Below are positions 23,989 through 36,318 of a stretch of 64,000 bases of DNA, piece by piece. Every line of letters begins with the position of its first letter. The first letter of the stretch is position 1. The position numbers and the translations under genes were made by a program. The DNA comes from Portulaca oleracea (lineage: Eukaryota > Streptophyta > Magnoliopsida > Caryophyllales > Portulacaceae), in NCBI GenBank assembly GCA_029582165.1, contig CM055893.1, positions 21,018,679 through 21,082,678 of the forward strand, in the 5' to 3' direction. Under the pieces are notes generated by a model. That model searched no databases and had not been told where the DNA came from. It saw only the letters and a list, made by a program, of their open reading frames with translations.

Positions 23989-25051
23989 TTCACGATTTCT
24001 TAGGGGAGCTATATGGAGATAGACTTGGACATTTTTCCAACCTTATAATTAGGGATTTTAGAGAGAGATTAGTGAGAGATTAATCTAGGATTTTGGAGAT
24101 TTGTGTTTGTTATTGAAGATTTGGAGATTCAAACAATTGAAAGATTGTTGGGGCATCTTTTTATTGCTTTCTCTTGTTCATCTACAGCACTTTGATAAGT
24201 TTTCTCTTCCCTTAACTCCTTTATTAATTACTTTACTAATTACTTTGCTTGTTATTTAATTGTTCTTGCTTGTTATTTGATTATCTTGCTTGTTTATGGT
24301 TGTTTGATGTTAGAAATCATGTTTAGGTTTGGTTTGGATGTTGTTAGCATAGTTAGTGTCATGTTTAGTGGCTAGAAACCCTATGGGTTAGGGAGTAATT
24401 AAAGGTGTGAATGGGTGATTAGGTTTGGGTTAACAATACTATGAGTAACTAGTTAGGAAATCAATTTCCCAATCCTATCCTTCCCTCAAGTGGGGTGTAT
24501 TTGGGTGCGAAAGCATCCCGAATACATCCAACACTTGTTGGAAGGTAGGAATTAGGATAGTTAGTATTCTAGTTTGCGAAAGCGAATAGAAACTAACTAG
24601 GAAATTCCGTTCCTATCAATACTTGTTGGAAGGTAGGAATTAGGATAGTTAGTATTCTAGTTCGCGAAAGCGAATAGAAACTAACTAGGAAATTTCGTTC
24701 CTTGAACTCCCCCGGGTCTGTCGATGGACTTTGGGGAAGTTAATCCGGACTATCCTTGAAAGAGGAAGCCCAGTGGGTATTTTCTAACGGAGTTACCATT
24801 TGATTTCCCCTTCTCGTTACTCTCTTGTTGCAAAAACCATTTCCTCACCCCCGTTTGCATCCCGAAAAGCCTCCGAAGCCCATTTTCCATTCCTTGACTG
24901 ACCTTAGCTTTGTTTCTTGCGTTGTGATCTCTTCAAGTCGTTATCCTTACTTTAGCAATCTCATCCCGACTATTGACTTAGTTTCTATAACCAAGGCCGC
25001 CAGCTCTCTGAGAGAGAACGACAATACCGAGGTCTTACAAACCACGTTACA
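23275..25051 (+). repeat. 5' LTR of the Athila element
   Basis: It runs from TGTTTAGACCC to CCACGTTACA, 1777 bp. It differs from the 3' LTR mainly by a longer (TA)n tract at 23951-23984 and by an extra ~85-bp tandem copy around 24533-24705 (units starting ACTTGTTGGAAGGTAGGAA). U3 contains the palindrome array. Confidence 0.92.
23622..23889. repeat. palindrome array in U3 of the Athila 5' LTR
   Basis: Two palindrome types follow each other. First come GTAGCGCCCGCTAC-type sites (23622-23636, 23643-23658, 23664-23679, 23717-23732) and GGTCGCGCCCGCGACC (23738-23753). Then come GACCGTGCCCACGGTC-type sites (23770-23785, about 23791-23806, 23852-23867, 23874-23889). They end about 60 bp before the (TA)n/TATA region. 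The 3' LTR repeats the array at about 33487-33755 with a few base changes. Confidence 0.85.
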
Positions 25052-25056
25052 CAAAA

Positions 25057-25074
25057 TGGCGCCATTGCCGGGGA
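25057..25074 (+). other. primer binding site
   Basis: TGGCGCCATTGCCGGGGA lies five bases after the 5' LTR. This is the form typical of Athila elements, whose PBS (TGGCGCCGTTGCCGGGGA) is usually assigned to tRNA-Asp; here one base differs. Confidence 0.8.
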
Positions 25075-25202
25075 GCCAGCGCCCCTAGTTTTAGTTTCTT
25101 GGTTTTTGGTTATTTGAGTTTGCTTTCACGCTAGAAATCAGTTTGTGCCAATCCAAATGAATTTGATGCTTCTTCATTTCTTGTAGGAGTCTTCGCGTTC
25201 TA

Positions 25203-27319
25203 ATGGGTGAAGCTCAAGCTGGTTCACCTCGTACCCTTCTATCATATGTCGTTCCATCATTGGGTACGAGAGGCGATCCTATCACGTTACCACCATTACC
25301 ACCCGATGCTTGTTCGAGTTTAGACCACACTTACTTGAAGTCTTCGAAAGAAATCCGTTTCATGGGGACGATGCTGCTGGAAGTCCCATTGCTCATATTG
25401 ATAAATTCGAAGATCGGATTAGCTTTATACACATTCCAAAGATCATCAGAATTTTTAAAGTTGAAATTCTTTCCTCTCACTCTTGCGGGCAAAGCGAAGA
25501 TATGGCTACAAACATGTTCACCTGGTTTTTATTCTTCATGGGAGGCACTCAAAGGAGATTTTCTTCACCATTTCTTTCCGGCGGAGGAGACACACCGACT
25601 TCGAGCAGAAATTTTAAGTTTCAAGCAAGGGCCAGAAGAGAGTCTTTTCGACGCTTGGGGGAGATTTAAGAGTCTTCAACGACAATGCCCTCATCATAAT
25701 TTACCGGATTGGATGTTGCTTCAACATTTCTATCATGGGCTCCGTGGTCCTCTTAGAGAATCTGTTGATCATGCGTCCGGAGGGATGTTTCTAAAGAAGA
25801 CTGCGGAGGAAGCCAACATTTTTCTTCACCAGCTATCTCAGAATGTTCCTAGTTGGGGAGGCGGCCAAAATTCAGGAAATGGGGACTATTCTTCGGAACA
25901 CAACCCCACTATCAAGCTTCTAATGGCCACCGTCCTTGAATTGCAGAAAAAGATGGTGGATGATGAGGGTTCCAACCAGTTGAATCTAGCCCGAGGTATG
26001 CAAGCCCTTGCATCCACACTCGTTCCTAATGTGCAATCTTGTAAGTTATGTTTTGGTCCACATCTCGAGCATCAATGTGTGGAGTATCGTCAAGTAGAAC
26101 AGGTGAATGCCATCTATTCCAACCAACTTTATTCCCATTCTTATGAGAATTATGAGCCTAATTATACCACATTTGTCAACCCGGTGTTTAACCCTGTTTC
26201 TCAACCTTATGACCATCATGCATATTTTCAAGAAGAGTTCTCAAATCATCCCGCCCCCCAACCCCAATTCTCTCCACCATCCCAAGATTCTATGATTGAA
26301 AAGTTATTGCAACAAATTGTGGCTAATAAAAAAAGTGAAGGTGCTCGCCTTAGAGACCTTGAAACCCAAATGACCCAAGTTGCTCAACAAGTATACTTTT
26401 CTCAACCCATTCAACCTCAACCTATCCAAGGGGAGGAAGTTGAAGCTATTACCTTAAGGAGTGGAAGAAAAATTGAAGAACCTATGGTAGTGGGAGATAA
26501 TGTGGAAGAGGAGAGATCTTTGGGAGAGAATGAGGGAGTCCTGGAGGATAGTACTGAAGAAGAGGATTTAGAAGTTGAGCAAAACATAGTTGAGGAAAAG
26601 GAGGATGATGTTGTGGTTAATGAGGCCGAGGATGAAGAAAAAGAGAAGTTGGAAGAGAGGGTAGAGATTGAAAAAAGACGAGAGAAAGGGGAGGAAGTTT
26701 TGATGAGAAATTTTCTAGATTTATCGATATGATGAAGAAGCTCCAAGTTAATATACCATTTCTGGATGCTATGGCGGAATTCCCTTCTTTCAAGAAACAT
26801 CTGAAGGACCTTTTGACAAACAAGAAAAGAATCAAGGAGTCATCGACCGTTCATCTCACAGTTAGTTGCAACGCCATTATGGGAAGCAAGTGTCCCGAGA
26901 AACTAGCCGATCCGGGTAGTTTCTCTATTCCATGCTTAATTGGTGATATGAGGATTGATAATGCATTATGTGACTTGGGGGCAAGTGTGAGTGTCATGCC
27001 ACACTCTATATGTAAGAAGCTGAACATTGATGACTTGACCCCTACAACTATCAACTTGCAACTTGCGGACCGAAGTGTTAGGAAGCCCTTGGGAATATTA
27101 GAAGACATCCCGGTTCAAGTGGGAAGTTTCCTTATCCCTTGTGACTTCGTTATTTTGGAGATGGATGAGGATTGAAGAAATCCTATTATTCTTGGTCGAC
27201 CCTTTTTAGCCACTGCAGGAGCTACCATAGATGTGAAAAGAGGTCGCTTGTCTCTTCATGTGGGTAAAGATTATATTGTTTTTGACATTGACTCTTCAAG
27301 GGTGAAATCCCCCAAATAA
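25203..27319 (+). pseudogene. Athila gag and aspartic protease, broken
   Basis: The frame from 25203 (MGEAQAG...) holds a retrotransposon gag domain, recognisable in AGKAKIWLQTCSPGF, SWEALKGDFLHHFFP and RRC/RQCPHHNLPDWML blocks. A CCHC-like knuckle follows (CKLCFGPHLEHQC, about residue 280), then a long acidic E/D-rich tail. Between about 25310 and 25440 the native reading lies in another frame (block AGSPIAHIDKFEDRISF), so two frameshifts flank it. At 26732 the frame ends and continues in the frame from 26729. That frame contains protease, with the active-site region CDLGASVSVMPHSICKKL (about 26968-27025), then a TGA at 27173-27175 and the downstream block NPIILGRPFLATAGA. Normal length for the family, but it cannot make an intact protein. 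Confidence 0.88.
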
Positions 27320-27340
27320 CCTCACTCTAGGGCCAATGCG

Positions 27341-28033
27341 GTGTTAGGCATCTTGGATGAACCCCAAAAGGAGTCTTATTTCCTTGAAGTTGAGCCCGAT
27401 GATTGGGGAGAAATCAAATATCTAAGGGATTCGCATCCACTTCCAAGTGAATTTGAGGATATCTACTATGATCATCCTCTCAAGATTATTCCATGGCAGA
27501 AGGAGATTTCTTTGAGTGAAACCTATGTTGAGTGCAACAACGTCAATGCGATGATTTTCAAAGGTCCTAAGCCCGGTAAACCACCAAACACCAAATTGAA
27601 GTTACTTTCTATTTCTATTTCTTCATGGCCTACAAAGTTTTTAAGGAAGCGAGCCTCGTTCAATCCCAAAGTTAGGAAGTGTTGGAAGAGAAGAAGGAAG
27701 CGTTGGTGGAGGAAGCCAAAGAAAATTATACCCGGATTTCCTAGGAGAATGACCAAACCACCTGAAGAGTATTCCATGACAACCACAACTCTTTTTGAGA
27801 ATCGTTGGAAAAAGAGGAAGAAGAATTGGTGGAAAAGGTTGATAATGTTTTTGGTTTGTGTCCCAAGGATTCCAAGAATAAAGTATTTAGGTCAAGCTAG
27901 GGACCTAAAACTAGCGCTCTATGGGAGGCACCCCATAATTTTTGAAGTCCCTTTCTCATTCTTTTTAGTTTTTGCAATTTTTCTAATTTTATTCTTTTTC
28001 TTCTCTTTAATTTTTCCGTTTAGTTTTCTTTAG
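27341..28033 (+). pseudogene. post-protease fragment of Athila pol
   Basis: It opens LGILDEPQKESYFLEVEPDD, the spacer usually found between protease and RT in Athila polyproteins. It then degenerates into basic and hydrophobic low-complexity sequence. No RT motif follows. By about 27890 the sequence has reached the motif that normally lies after integrase, so most of pol is deleted. Confidence 0.6.
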
Positions 28034-29603
28034 GTTTTTCTATTTTTCTTATCTTTTTAATTTTTCTTGATTTCTTTCTTTGTAATTTGAGGTATTAGTT
28101 TTAAGTTCAAAAGAAAAAGTTTGAAAAAAAAGAGGAAAAATGAGGTGGAAAATAGAAAAAGATGAAGTTGAAAATAAGAAAATTGAAGCTTGGAGTGAGG
28201 AAGTAGTGTGAGTGATTTTGGTTTTTGAAAAAAGAATGATGTTGAGAGAATTTGAGAGTTAGAAAAAATAAATTCTAGGTTGAGTGTGAGGAAGTAAGGA
28301 GGATTTGAGTGTTGAAGAGTGGAAATTTTTGGGGTTAGAATGTTTGGAGTTTTGGAAAAATTGGTAGCAAGCTACCCTCAGCATAGCACCCGCTACGCGT
28401 GCAACAGCCGAAGCAGCAGCAGCTAGCAGACGCTCACTGCAGCTACGACAAGGGTAGCTGCGACGCACGACGCACACCCAGGATGTCGCGCCCATTACCG
28501 TACCTGTCGCGCTCGTGACATAGTACTGTCCGCGACCGTTTCCCAGCTCCCGCGAGCAGCACGCCAACATGCCCAGCGCTCAGTAATGTCGCGCCCGCGA
28601 CAGCATCAGTCGCGCCCGCGACAGTATCAGTCGCGCCCGCGACCTGATACTGTCAGCGAGCAATTAATCCCGATTCTTTCCCAAATCCCCTCATTTCTTT
28701 TCTCATTCACTCGACCCCCTTTCTCTCTTCAAGCCCTGAACCTACGAAAAACTCTCACTCACACCCACTCCATCCCTGTCATTCATCAATCGACCCATTT
28801 CTCTCCTCCATTTTCAATCTTTAAACCCTAATTCTTCTCTGGTGTTGCGAATCTGCTGCTGAGGTCTCACAATTCTGCCCAGATTCGTCCAAGGGTGCGA
28901 CATTGTCAAGCATCTGTTCTTCACAGTTAAAGGAGGTATTTCTTGTGTCAATTGAGCAAAATCCTTTCCTCTTTTTCTTGCATTTGGTTCGTTTGTCATC
29001 CTTGTTGAGTTAGAAATTGATTTTGTCAATTTTTACACATGAATTTGCCCTGCTATGCGCTGAGTCCGAATACTGTGACCTTGTTTTAGTGTTTTGAGTG
29101 TTTGGTTGTTGCATTTCACCTGTCAAAGCACACATACACTTGTTACATTAAGAGTTCTTGTCGATTTTTGCACACACCTACACAGTGAATGATAATAGTG
29201 TGCTGTTTTGGAATTCGTTTTGTACATGCTGTGTTAATTCACTAGTGGTTAGTGCGATTAACTGTCGAAATTCATTTGTCAAAGCACAAGTATGCTAGTT
29301 GCACTAAAAGACTGTCGATTTTCACACACACTTTCATTGTGAGCTGAGTTAGTAAGCTGTCTCTGTGGTACTCTTGCATTCTATTTGTGTGTTGTGTGTA
29401 TTGCTCATTTTGACAAGCAAGAGTCACTCCTCCTTGCTGAATACAAGTTCAAAGTGCTCCGATCTGAGGTAATCCCTTGTGTAACTTGTGCATAATATTT
29501 TCAAACTCACGAGTTTGTTGCTTGTGTCGATTGTTTTTGGTTTATCTTGGAGTTTAGGCACTATATTTGCAAGGTTCTTGCCACGTCTTGCTTTTAGTTC
29601 ATC
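28034..29603 (+). other. internal leader of the Athila element with LTR-type palindromes
   Basis: No gene is visible. A T-rich then A/G-rich stretch leads to a GC-rich cluster at 28370-28650. This holds GTAGC- and GTCGC-type palindromes, including three copies of GTCGCGCCCGCGAC at about 28588-28601, 28609-28622 and 28629-28643. These match the U3 palindrome of the element's own LTR. A pyrimidine-rich leader then runs to the ATG at 29604, with several intron-like stretches (e.g. CAG/AG before 29600). Confidence 0.65.
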
Positions 29604-31125
29604 ATGAGTGGAATGAGTAAGCGTTCACGAGTCGAGGAAGCTTCTTCATCGCAACCAGGACGATCCTTATCTGCAAAGGACCGTTACTAAGCGCAACCGG
29701 CCACACTAGTTTGGTGTGAACCTGATACGGATGTGACTTTCCGAGATGAAGAGCATAGACAATGGTACGAAGCGCTCCAAGCACGGAAAATATGTGCACC
29801 GGATATTTATGATGCGGAAACAATCGAAGCCATCCATTGCAAGCCAAGCTTCGATTATCTCATTCGTGTTCTTGGTTGGGAGGTATTCATCATGATCGAT
29901 GAATCGATTGTGGACCAGCCCATCCTCGAGTTTTTACTCCTTGAAGGTTTACGATGATGGCAAGAAAGATGCACATTTTGAATACCAGGTCGCCAACAAA
30001 GATAAGAAGTGCACCCTGAAGACTTTTTGCCGAAGGTTGGGGTTGCCCGAGGATGTGAGATTTTATGAGCGATGCGCAAATTTTGATGAGCAAAAGGCAA
30101 TGAAAGACCTAACTTGTTGGAGGAGGATGAATCATGGCACGAGAAATGGAGAACCACGCTATCATTGCTCCCGCAACTCTAAGGGGCGTGATTTTTGCAA
30201 TCCTGTTGTTCGAATCTTCCATAGAATCGTGACTAGTTCAGTGTTTGGGAGAGATGATGGACGCCCCAAGGTTCGGAAAGATGATTTCTTTGTGATCTAC
30301 AATGCAGTGAGGGATAAAAAGGTAAACACCGGATCTTGCATTCTACATTACCTTCGGGAGATTAGCATGGAACCCCGACCTACTACTATCGGGATGGGGC
30401 ACATCATCTGCCACTTCCTAGTTCAAGAGGGTTTCGGGAAATATTTGAAGAAGTGGACTCCACGCTATCATCCGGATCCTATCGACAAAGTCCGGTTGCA
30501 GAAAATGAATATCCTCGCCAATCACCTAACTGCCACGATCTATTGCCATGGGCATGACAACAAAATAGAGATTCTCTTAGACCCGGACTATGCTGAACAA
30601 TGGTTGGATATCACTAAGGAACGCAACTGGTCTTGTGGTCAGGTTCCTAGTAATCGCAAGGTGGGTGGTCCAGATGTGTCCAGTAGTGAAGAGGAGGACA
30701 ATGAAGAGGAAGAAGGGGAAGAAGAAGTAAATGAGGAAGAAGAAGAGGAGGATCCTAGCCATGGCGAAGCTAGTGAAAGTAGAAATCATCCATGGGAAGC
30801 TTCGCTTGAGCATCTCAACTCTCAATTTGGTCAAATGAGGGTTGACCTTCGAGAACAACGAACGCTACTCCAAGGTCAGCATAATCTGTTGGAGACCCAA
30901 CAAGAGTTGCTACGTGCCCAACAGTCTACGCTCAACAATGTGCATGCACATCTTCAAAGGCACGAGGAGTACCTTCAGCGACAAAACCAGTATTGGTGTG
31001 ACTGGGGGTATTATCACTACTCCATTGCAAACCATCCCCCGACACCATCAGAGTATATAAACCGCCACTACCCTATCTACTTTCCATATTATCCATATCC
31101 TCCCCCGGGAGGATCCGAGCATTGA
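29604..31125 (+). pseudogene. ATHILA ORF-1-like gene, broken
   Basis: ATG at 29604 opens MSGMSKRSRVEEASSSQPGR. A TAA follows at about 29688. The frame reopens through EEHRQWYEALQARKI and shifts by one base near 29930 (an extra T in GAGTTTTT). It then runs open from about 29930 to 31125. The long part has FCRRLGLPEDVRFYERCANF, an acidic E-rich stretch (about 30690-30760), then a Q/L-rich likely coiled coil (about 30800-30980) and a proline/tyrosine-rich end. The layout fits the ATHILA ORF-1 family (often labelled putative plant transposon protein). Its role is unknown; some authors treat it as env-like. Confidence 0.8.
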
Positions 31126-33115
31126 TTTGTAAGTGTCCCCACTCCCACTTTACTCTCTTCATTGATTTTATTTACACTGTTAGTGTTAGATAAGTGTGGG
31201 GGGTGCTTTATGGAAAAGTTGGGAGGTGTGTCGGTTAGTTGGTTTTGTTGAGTTCGTTGTCCCCATGGTTTGAGTTGTTTTGTTTTCATTGCTTCATCAT
31301 TGGTTAGGCCGGTTATGAGAGTTGATTCACCCTCAATTCCCGCCTCAAACTAGTGAGATTCGGGGTTGAGGTTAGTTAGTGTCAATGTAAATATTGTGAA
31401 TAGTTTGTCTTTTCTTTAGCTTTTAGTCTCTAGTGTCTTGTTTTGTTTTTGTTTTTGTTCTTTTTTTTTTCTTTTATGCATGTGAACACCCACACTTATT
31501 ATGTTTTTCTTGTTTATTCCTAACTCGAATGTGATGTATTCCTGGATCGCGGATTGGTTCGCTATTTATTTCAAGACCCCGAGGTAACCTCTTTCCGCAC
31601 TCTTTGAATGTGTATATATTGATCCTTGTTGCATGCTTGATTTTTCTTTTGGGTGGCGAGCCCCTTTGAGTGTTTGTGTTGGGATTATATTGCTGTTGGA
31701 GCCGTGTGGGCTCGGACCACCACCATTTGCTTGCTAGTTGTTTTTGTTTGTTTGTCTTTGTAGGTTCTCTACCCTTTTCTTGTGACACCTTCCCACAATA
31801 AGGACATTGTGGCATTTTAAGTGTGTTGGGGGGGGAGGGGAGATATGCTGTTTCAAGGGTAGATCACCTAGTAGTTTTGATTTTTGTTTTCTTAGTTTTT
31901 GCTTAAAATTTGAAAATTTTTCGTGTGAAAAAGGAGAAAAAAGGGAGTGAAAGCTTTAAAAGTTTTTCTTTCAGTTTTGTTTTCGCTTTGTTTTTGCTTT
32001 GTTTCTTGGATCTTGTTGTCGAAATTGAGAAGCCGTTCTTAAACTTCTTTAAAAGAAACCGGTGTGAGCATTTTCGACCCTATCTCGGGTACTAGTCATG
32101 ACTTATTACTTTAGATGTCCTTCATCAAGTGTCTAGTGAAACCCCCGATTCTTTTCACGTTCTGGTTGAAGTCAGGAGATTCTAGGGCTTTGTGTCCGAG
32201 CTTGTTTTGTTTCCCTTTTTAGCAATTGCAAAGTCGAAAAGAAAGAAAAAGAAAGAAAAGCTACAATAACCGGATTAAGTGGAGCGTGTCGCCGAATGAC
32301 ATCAACCACAATACTTAGCCAACCTACACGGGCCCGGTATTAGCGGTACGACGCTATTACCCCTTAAGCTCCTCCCATATTGAATTGTCGGCGGAGATGT
32401 GTATGGTAAAGACTGTGTTGGGAGGGTAAACCCCATATTTGGGCCGTCCGATTCCTGAAAGTAAGGCTAATACCGACCTATAAAAAGAAAAAAAAAGAGA
32501 AAAAAAAAGCAATTTTGTTGGGATTACCCAACCCCAAAAAGAAAAGTTTGAGCGTTAATAAAGTGTAAGGCCTCTCCTTGCATCACCTACGGCCCTCACC
32601 AAGCCAAGGGCGACCAAATGCGAGGAAGGGCAGCTCGTTCCTTGTTCGTTTCGTTGTTTTTGAGCTCGGGCATAAGTCCTTGGAGTCTTTTGGATTCGGT
32701 TGGAACCCACTAGCACTTACGCACATGGGGTTTTGCTTGACATTAGGTGTCGGACATCGAAAATCTCAAAGACTGACTTTTGCTTAAGATAGGTGTTTGT
32801 GAGACGCTTATAACGGTTCCTTTTGGAGGTTTAATAACGTTTTCCTGATTTATATTTCGAGATCTTTTGAAGCGAAGCTTTCGTTTTTCTTTTCCTTTGT
32901 TTTCTTCGGTTTTGTTTTCACTTTCCCTCTCTCCTTTTTCTTTGGCTTTTGTGGGTATAGCTGCTACAAACCCTCACGAGTCCATCTCGTCCACCCGGGC
33001 TGCCGGGGGGTTCAAAGGGCTTGGTGCATAGGCTAAATGCACTCGTTTCCTCCCACGACAGAGGAGTTGGTGTTTAGTTTTCTTATTTGTCTTGTTTTAT
33101 TTTGCTCGGGACGAG
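31126..33115 (+). other. 3' untranslated internal region of the Athila element
   Basis: It is about 2 kb without a credible ORF and T/G-rich, with several G runs (e.g. near 31825). It ends in the polypurine tract. It is typical of the long 3' region in Athila elements. Confidence 0.6.
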
Positions 33116-33140
33116 CAAAAGTTTAAGTGTGGGGGGGGGG
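33116..33140 (+). other. polypurine tract
   Basis: AAAAGTTTAAGTGTGGGGGG (with a longer G run) directly precedes the 3' LTR. This is the characteristic Athila plus-strand primer site. Confidence 0.8.
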
Positions 33141-34796
33141 TGTTTAGACCAATTCTATGTCTAAATACCGCCTAAATCCTTAGGCTTTTAACTCGTTTCG
33201 TGGTTTAATTTCATAGTTTTTAATGCGTTTTTTGGTTATTTTGTAGATTATGGAGCTTTCACTCAAAACGTAGCAAAACGGGTCTTTTTATAGCATTCTT
33301 GGTGATTTCCCGAGCCGAGCCGGACCGGATACCGAGGCGGAGTCGACCCGGGACCACACTCCAAACCTTTGGTGCCAATTAGTGAGGTAACACCCGCTAC
33401 GACCCTTGGAATGGGTGTTACATGCCTTGGAAAGAAGTAAGAAACAAAGGGACGAAAAGAGTAGGGTTGCCCCCGCCACCCTGAGCGTAGCACCCGCTAC
33501 CATAGGGGGTAGCGCCCGCTACCATAGAGGTAGCACCCGCGACCTGTGCTCAACGTCAGCCACAGATTGTCATCTGAAGAAGGTAGCGCCCGCTACCATA
33601 TGGGTCGCGCCCGCGACCTCCTGATCCCGAGTGAGACCGTGCCCACGGTTTCCAGGACCGTACCTACGGTCTCTCGAAGCTCAAAATCGCCTGACCTTTT
33701 TTGCTGGACAGAACATGACCGTGGCCACGGTCTTCTAGACCGTGACCACGGTCTCCCTATGTTCTGCGCGTGTTTTCGGCCTGAAGTCCTGCGTTTTGCC
33801 AACCAATTTTCACTTGTATATATATATCTCTTTCACGATTTCTTAGGGGAGCTATCTGGAGATAGACTTGGACATTTTTCCAACCTTGTATTTAGGGATT
33901 TTAGAGAGAGATTAATCTAGGGTTTTGGAAATTTGTGTTTGTTATTGAAGATTTGGAGATTCAAACAATTGAAAGATGGTTGGGTCATCTTTTTATTGCT
34001 TTCTCTTGTTCATCTACAGCACTTTGATAAGTTTTCTCTTCCCTTAACTCCTTTATTAATTACTTTGCTAATTACTTTGCTTGTTATTTAATTGTTCTTG
34101 CTTGTTATTTGATTATCTTGCTTGTTTATGGTTGTTTGATGTTAGAAATCATGTTTAGGTTTGGTTTGGATGTTGTTAGCATAGTTAGTGTCATGATTAG
34201 TGGCTAGAAACCCTATGGGTTAGGGGGTAATTAAGGGTGTGAATGGGTGATTAGGTTTGGGTTAGCAATACTAGTGTGTAACTAGTTAAGAAATCAATTT
34301 CCCAATCCTATCCTTCCCTCAAGTGGGGTGTATTTGGGTGCGAAAGCATCCCGAATACATCCAACACTTGTTGGAAGGTAGGAATTAGGATAGTTAGTAT
34401 TCTAGTTCGCGAAAGCGAATAGAAACTAACTAGGAAATTCCGTTCCTTGAACTCCCCCGGGTCTATCGATGGACTTTGGGGAAGTTAATCCGGACTATCC
34501 TTGAAAGAGGAAGCCCGGTGGGTATTTTCTAACGGAGTTACCATTTAATTTCCCCTTCTCGTTGTTCTCTTGTTGCAAAACCCATTTCCTCACCCCCGTT
34601 TGCATCCCGAAAAGCCTCTGAAGCCCATTTTCCATTCCTTGACCGACCTTAGCTTTGTTTCTTGCGTTGTGATCTCTTCAAGCCGATATCCTTACTTTAG
34701 CAATCTCATCCCGACCATTGACTTAGTTTCTATGACCAAGGCCACCAGCTCCCTGAGAGAGAATGACAATACCGAGGTCTTACAAACCACATTACA
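33141..34796 (+). repeat. 3' LTR of the Athila element
   Basis: It runs from TGTTTAGACC to CCACATTACA, 1656 bp, and is colinear with the 5' LTR apart from the shorter (TA)n tract (about 33815-33828) and the missing ~85-bp tandem copy. The GTAAT target duplication follows at 34797-34801. Confidence 0.92.
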
Positions 34797-34974
34797 GTAA
34801 TGTTGATGAAATCTTATTTATTATTCTTTTATCATATTTAAGTAATAAAATTGTAATAATGTGGGCTTAATTAGGAGTATCATAAATAGATAAGATTCTT
34901 CTTAAATTTAACCCGGCCCACAGGACGACCTTTAGCAAAACTGTTAAGTTAATACTTATTTTGCAGATTTTCTC

Positions 34975-35600
34975 TAGAGCTGGCTAATAGGTCAGGTCGA
35001 GTCGGGTTCGTGTTCGTGTCAAACTTAAATGGGTTGAAAATTCTACGACCCGAACCTAACCCATTTATTAAACGAGTTGGCAATTGAAACCGTTACCGTT
35101 TTAATTTTAATCATGTTAACTTTATTTTGACCTGTTAACCCCTTTAAGTAAATGTATTATAATAAAGTTACCGATTTACCCATTAAATCATTTATACAAA
35201 ACAACTTATTGTGGAATCGAAATAATGACATATCATACTCAACAATTTGCGTGGTAATATAATTCGAGCTATATAAGGAGATGTCTTTTAATTCATAGTC
35301 AAAGTTAAATATAAGTTAAAATTACAAGTCTTAAGTATATTTTAAATTGTATTAACTGCAACTTTCACCTAAGTTCATTGATAAATGGTATGATTCGGTA
35401 ACAATCATCGAGCAAATGACTTGACCCATCTAACATGCCTAATTAAATGGGTTAAGTAGGTGCGTTTTCGTGTCGAAAATCCTGACCTGAACCTAACCAA
35501 CCCATTTAATTAAATGAGTTGAAAATTTCTGCCTAAACCCGCTTAGTATCATGTTAGGTTCAAGTCGGTAATCGTGTCGTATCAGCTTTTTCTTGCTCTA
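34975..35600. mobile_element. hAT-like non-autonomous element, 8-bp TSD
   Basis: It begins TAGAGCTGGCTAATAGGTC and ends GCTCTA. It is flanked by ATTTTCTC and ATTTTTTC (7 of 8 match). Copies A and C lack it at this point (GCAGATTTTTTCCAAAC). There is no transposase ORF. Confidence 0.7.
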
Positions 35601-36318
35601 ATTTTTTCCAAACATGTAAGAAATTGCTGTTTTTTTTTTGAGATTGATAATAATTAACATTACATTCCTTTTAAATTTAAAAATATTGTGTTGCTTTGAT
35701 GGTTAACTTATGAAAATTTCATTCAAAATATCTTAGGTTTGAGTCTTGGCCTCTTAGGGTCTTGTTCTTTTTATTGACCCCAAATTGGCTGTATATCTAG
35801 ACCATCATCCAAGGGAAAGGGAGAGTATTTTTATTATATTAAGATTTTCGGTTTTGCTATTTATTTTTGTTTTCCTATTTAAATATAGTTACATATATCT
35901 GATAAAAAATGTTGCTAAATTTTATCTATTATTAACTTTTCCTATTCAAGTATTTTTTAGAAAGTAAATTACGGAAATTTGTTTAGAGATATGAAGAATT
36001 GAAAAAAACTCATAACGCATCCCATTCTTATTCCCATCCACGTGTTTAATTATGTCTTTTAAACTTGGTGAAGATCATTCGAAATTAATTTTTATCATGT
36101 TCATGGCCACTTACCACCTACCATCACTTCATATTCTACTTTACTATCACTATCACTAGTTTTAAACCCGTGCGATACACGGTGTATGATAAGATAAATA
36201 TTATTTTTAACAAAAATTAACCTAAATTATTATTGTACATATAAGTTACACAACATAAATTACATAATTAAATGAAAGATATGAAACTTGTTCAAACAAA
36301 AATATATAAAATTAAAAT

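Larger units (their letters stand above)
23275..34796 (+). mobile_element. Athila-type Ty3/gypsy retrotransposon lacking RT, RNase H and integrase
   Basis: It is a complete 11.5-kb insertion with two LTRs, 5-bp target duplication GTAAT (23270-23274 and 34797-34801), an Athila-type primer binding site, gag and protease remnants, a second gene resembling ATHILA ORF-1, and a polypurine tract. No reverse transcriptase, RNase H or integrase sequence is present. After protease it passes to the sequence TCAAGCTAGGGACCT with TGGGAGGCACCCCA (about 27890-27935), which in Athila elements normally follows integrase. It is therefore a non-autonomous derivative that must have moved with enzymes from another element. 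The LTRs are very similar, suggesting fairly recent insertion. Confidence 0.92.

Noticed and set aside
26417..26800. 127-codon antisense ORF opposite gag
   Set aside because: Its serine-rich sequence is the antisense shadow of the acidic E/D tail of gag.
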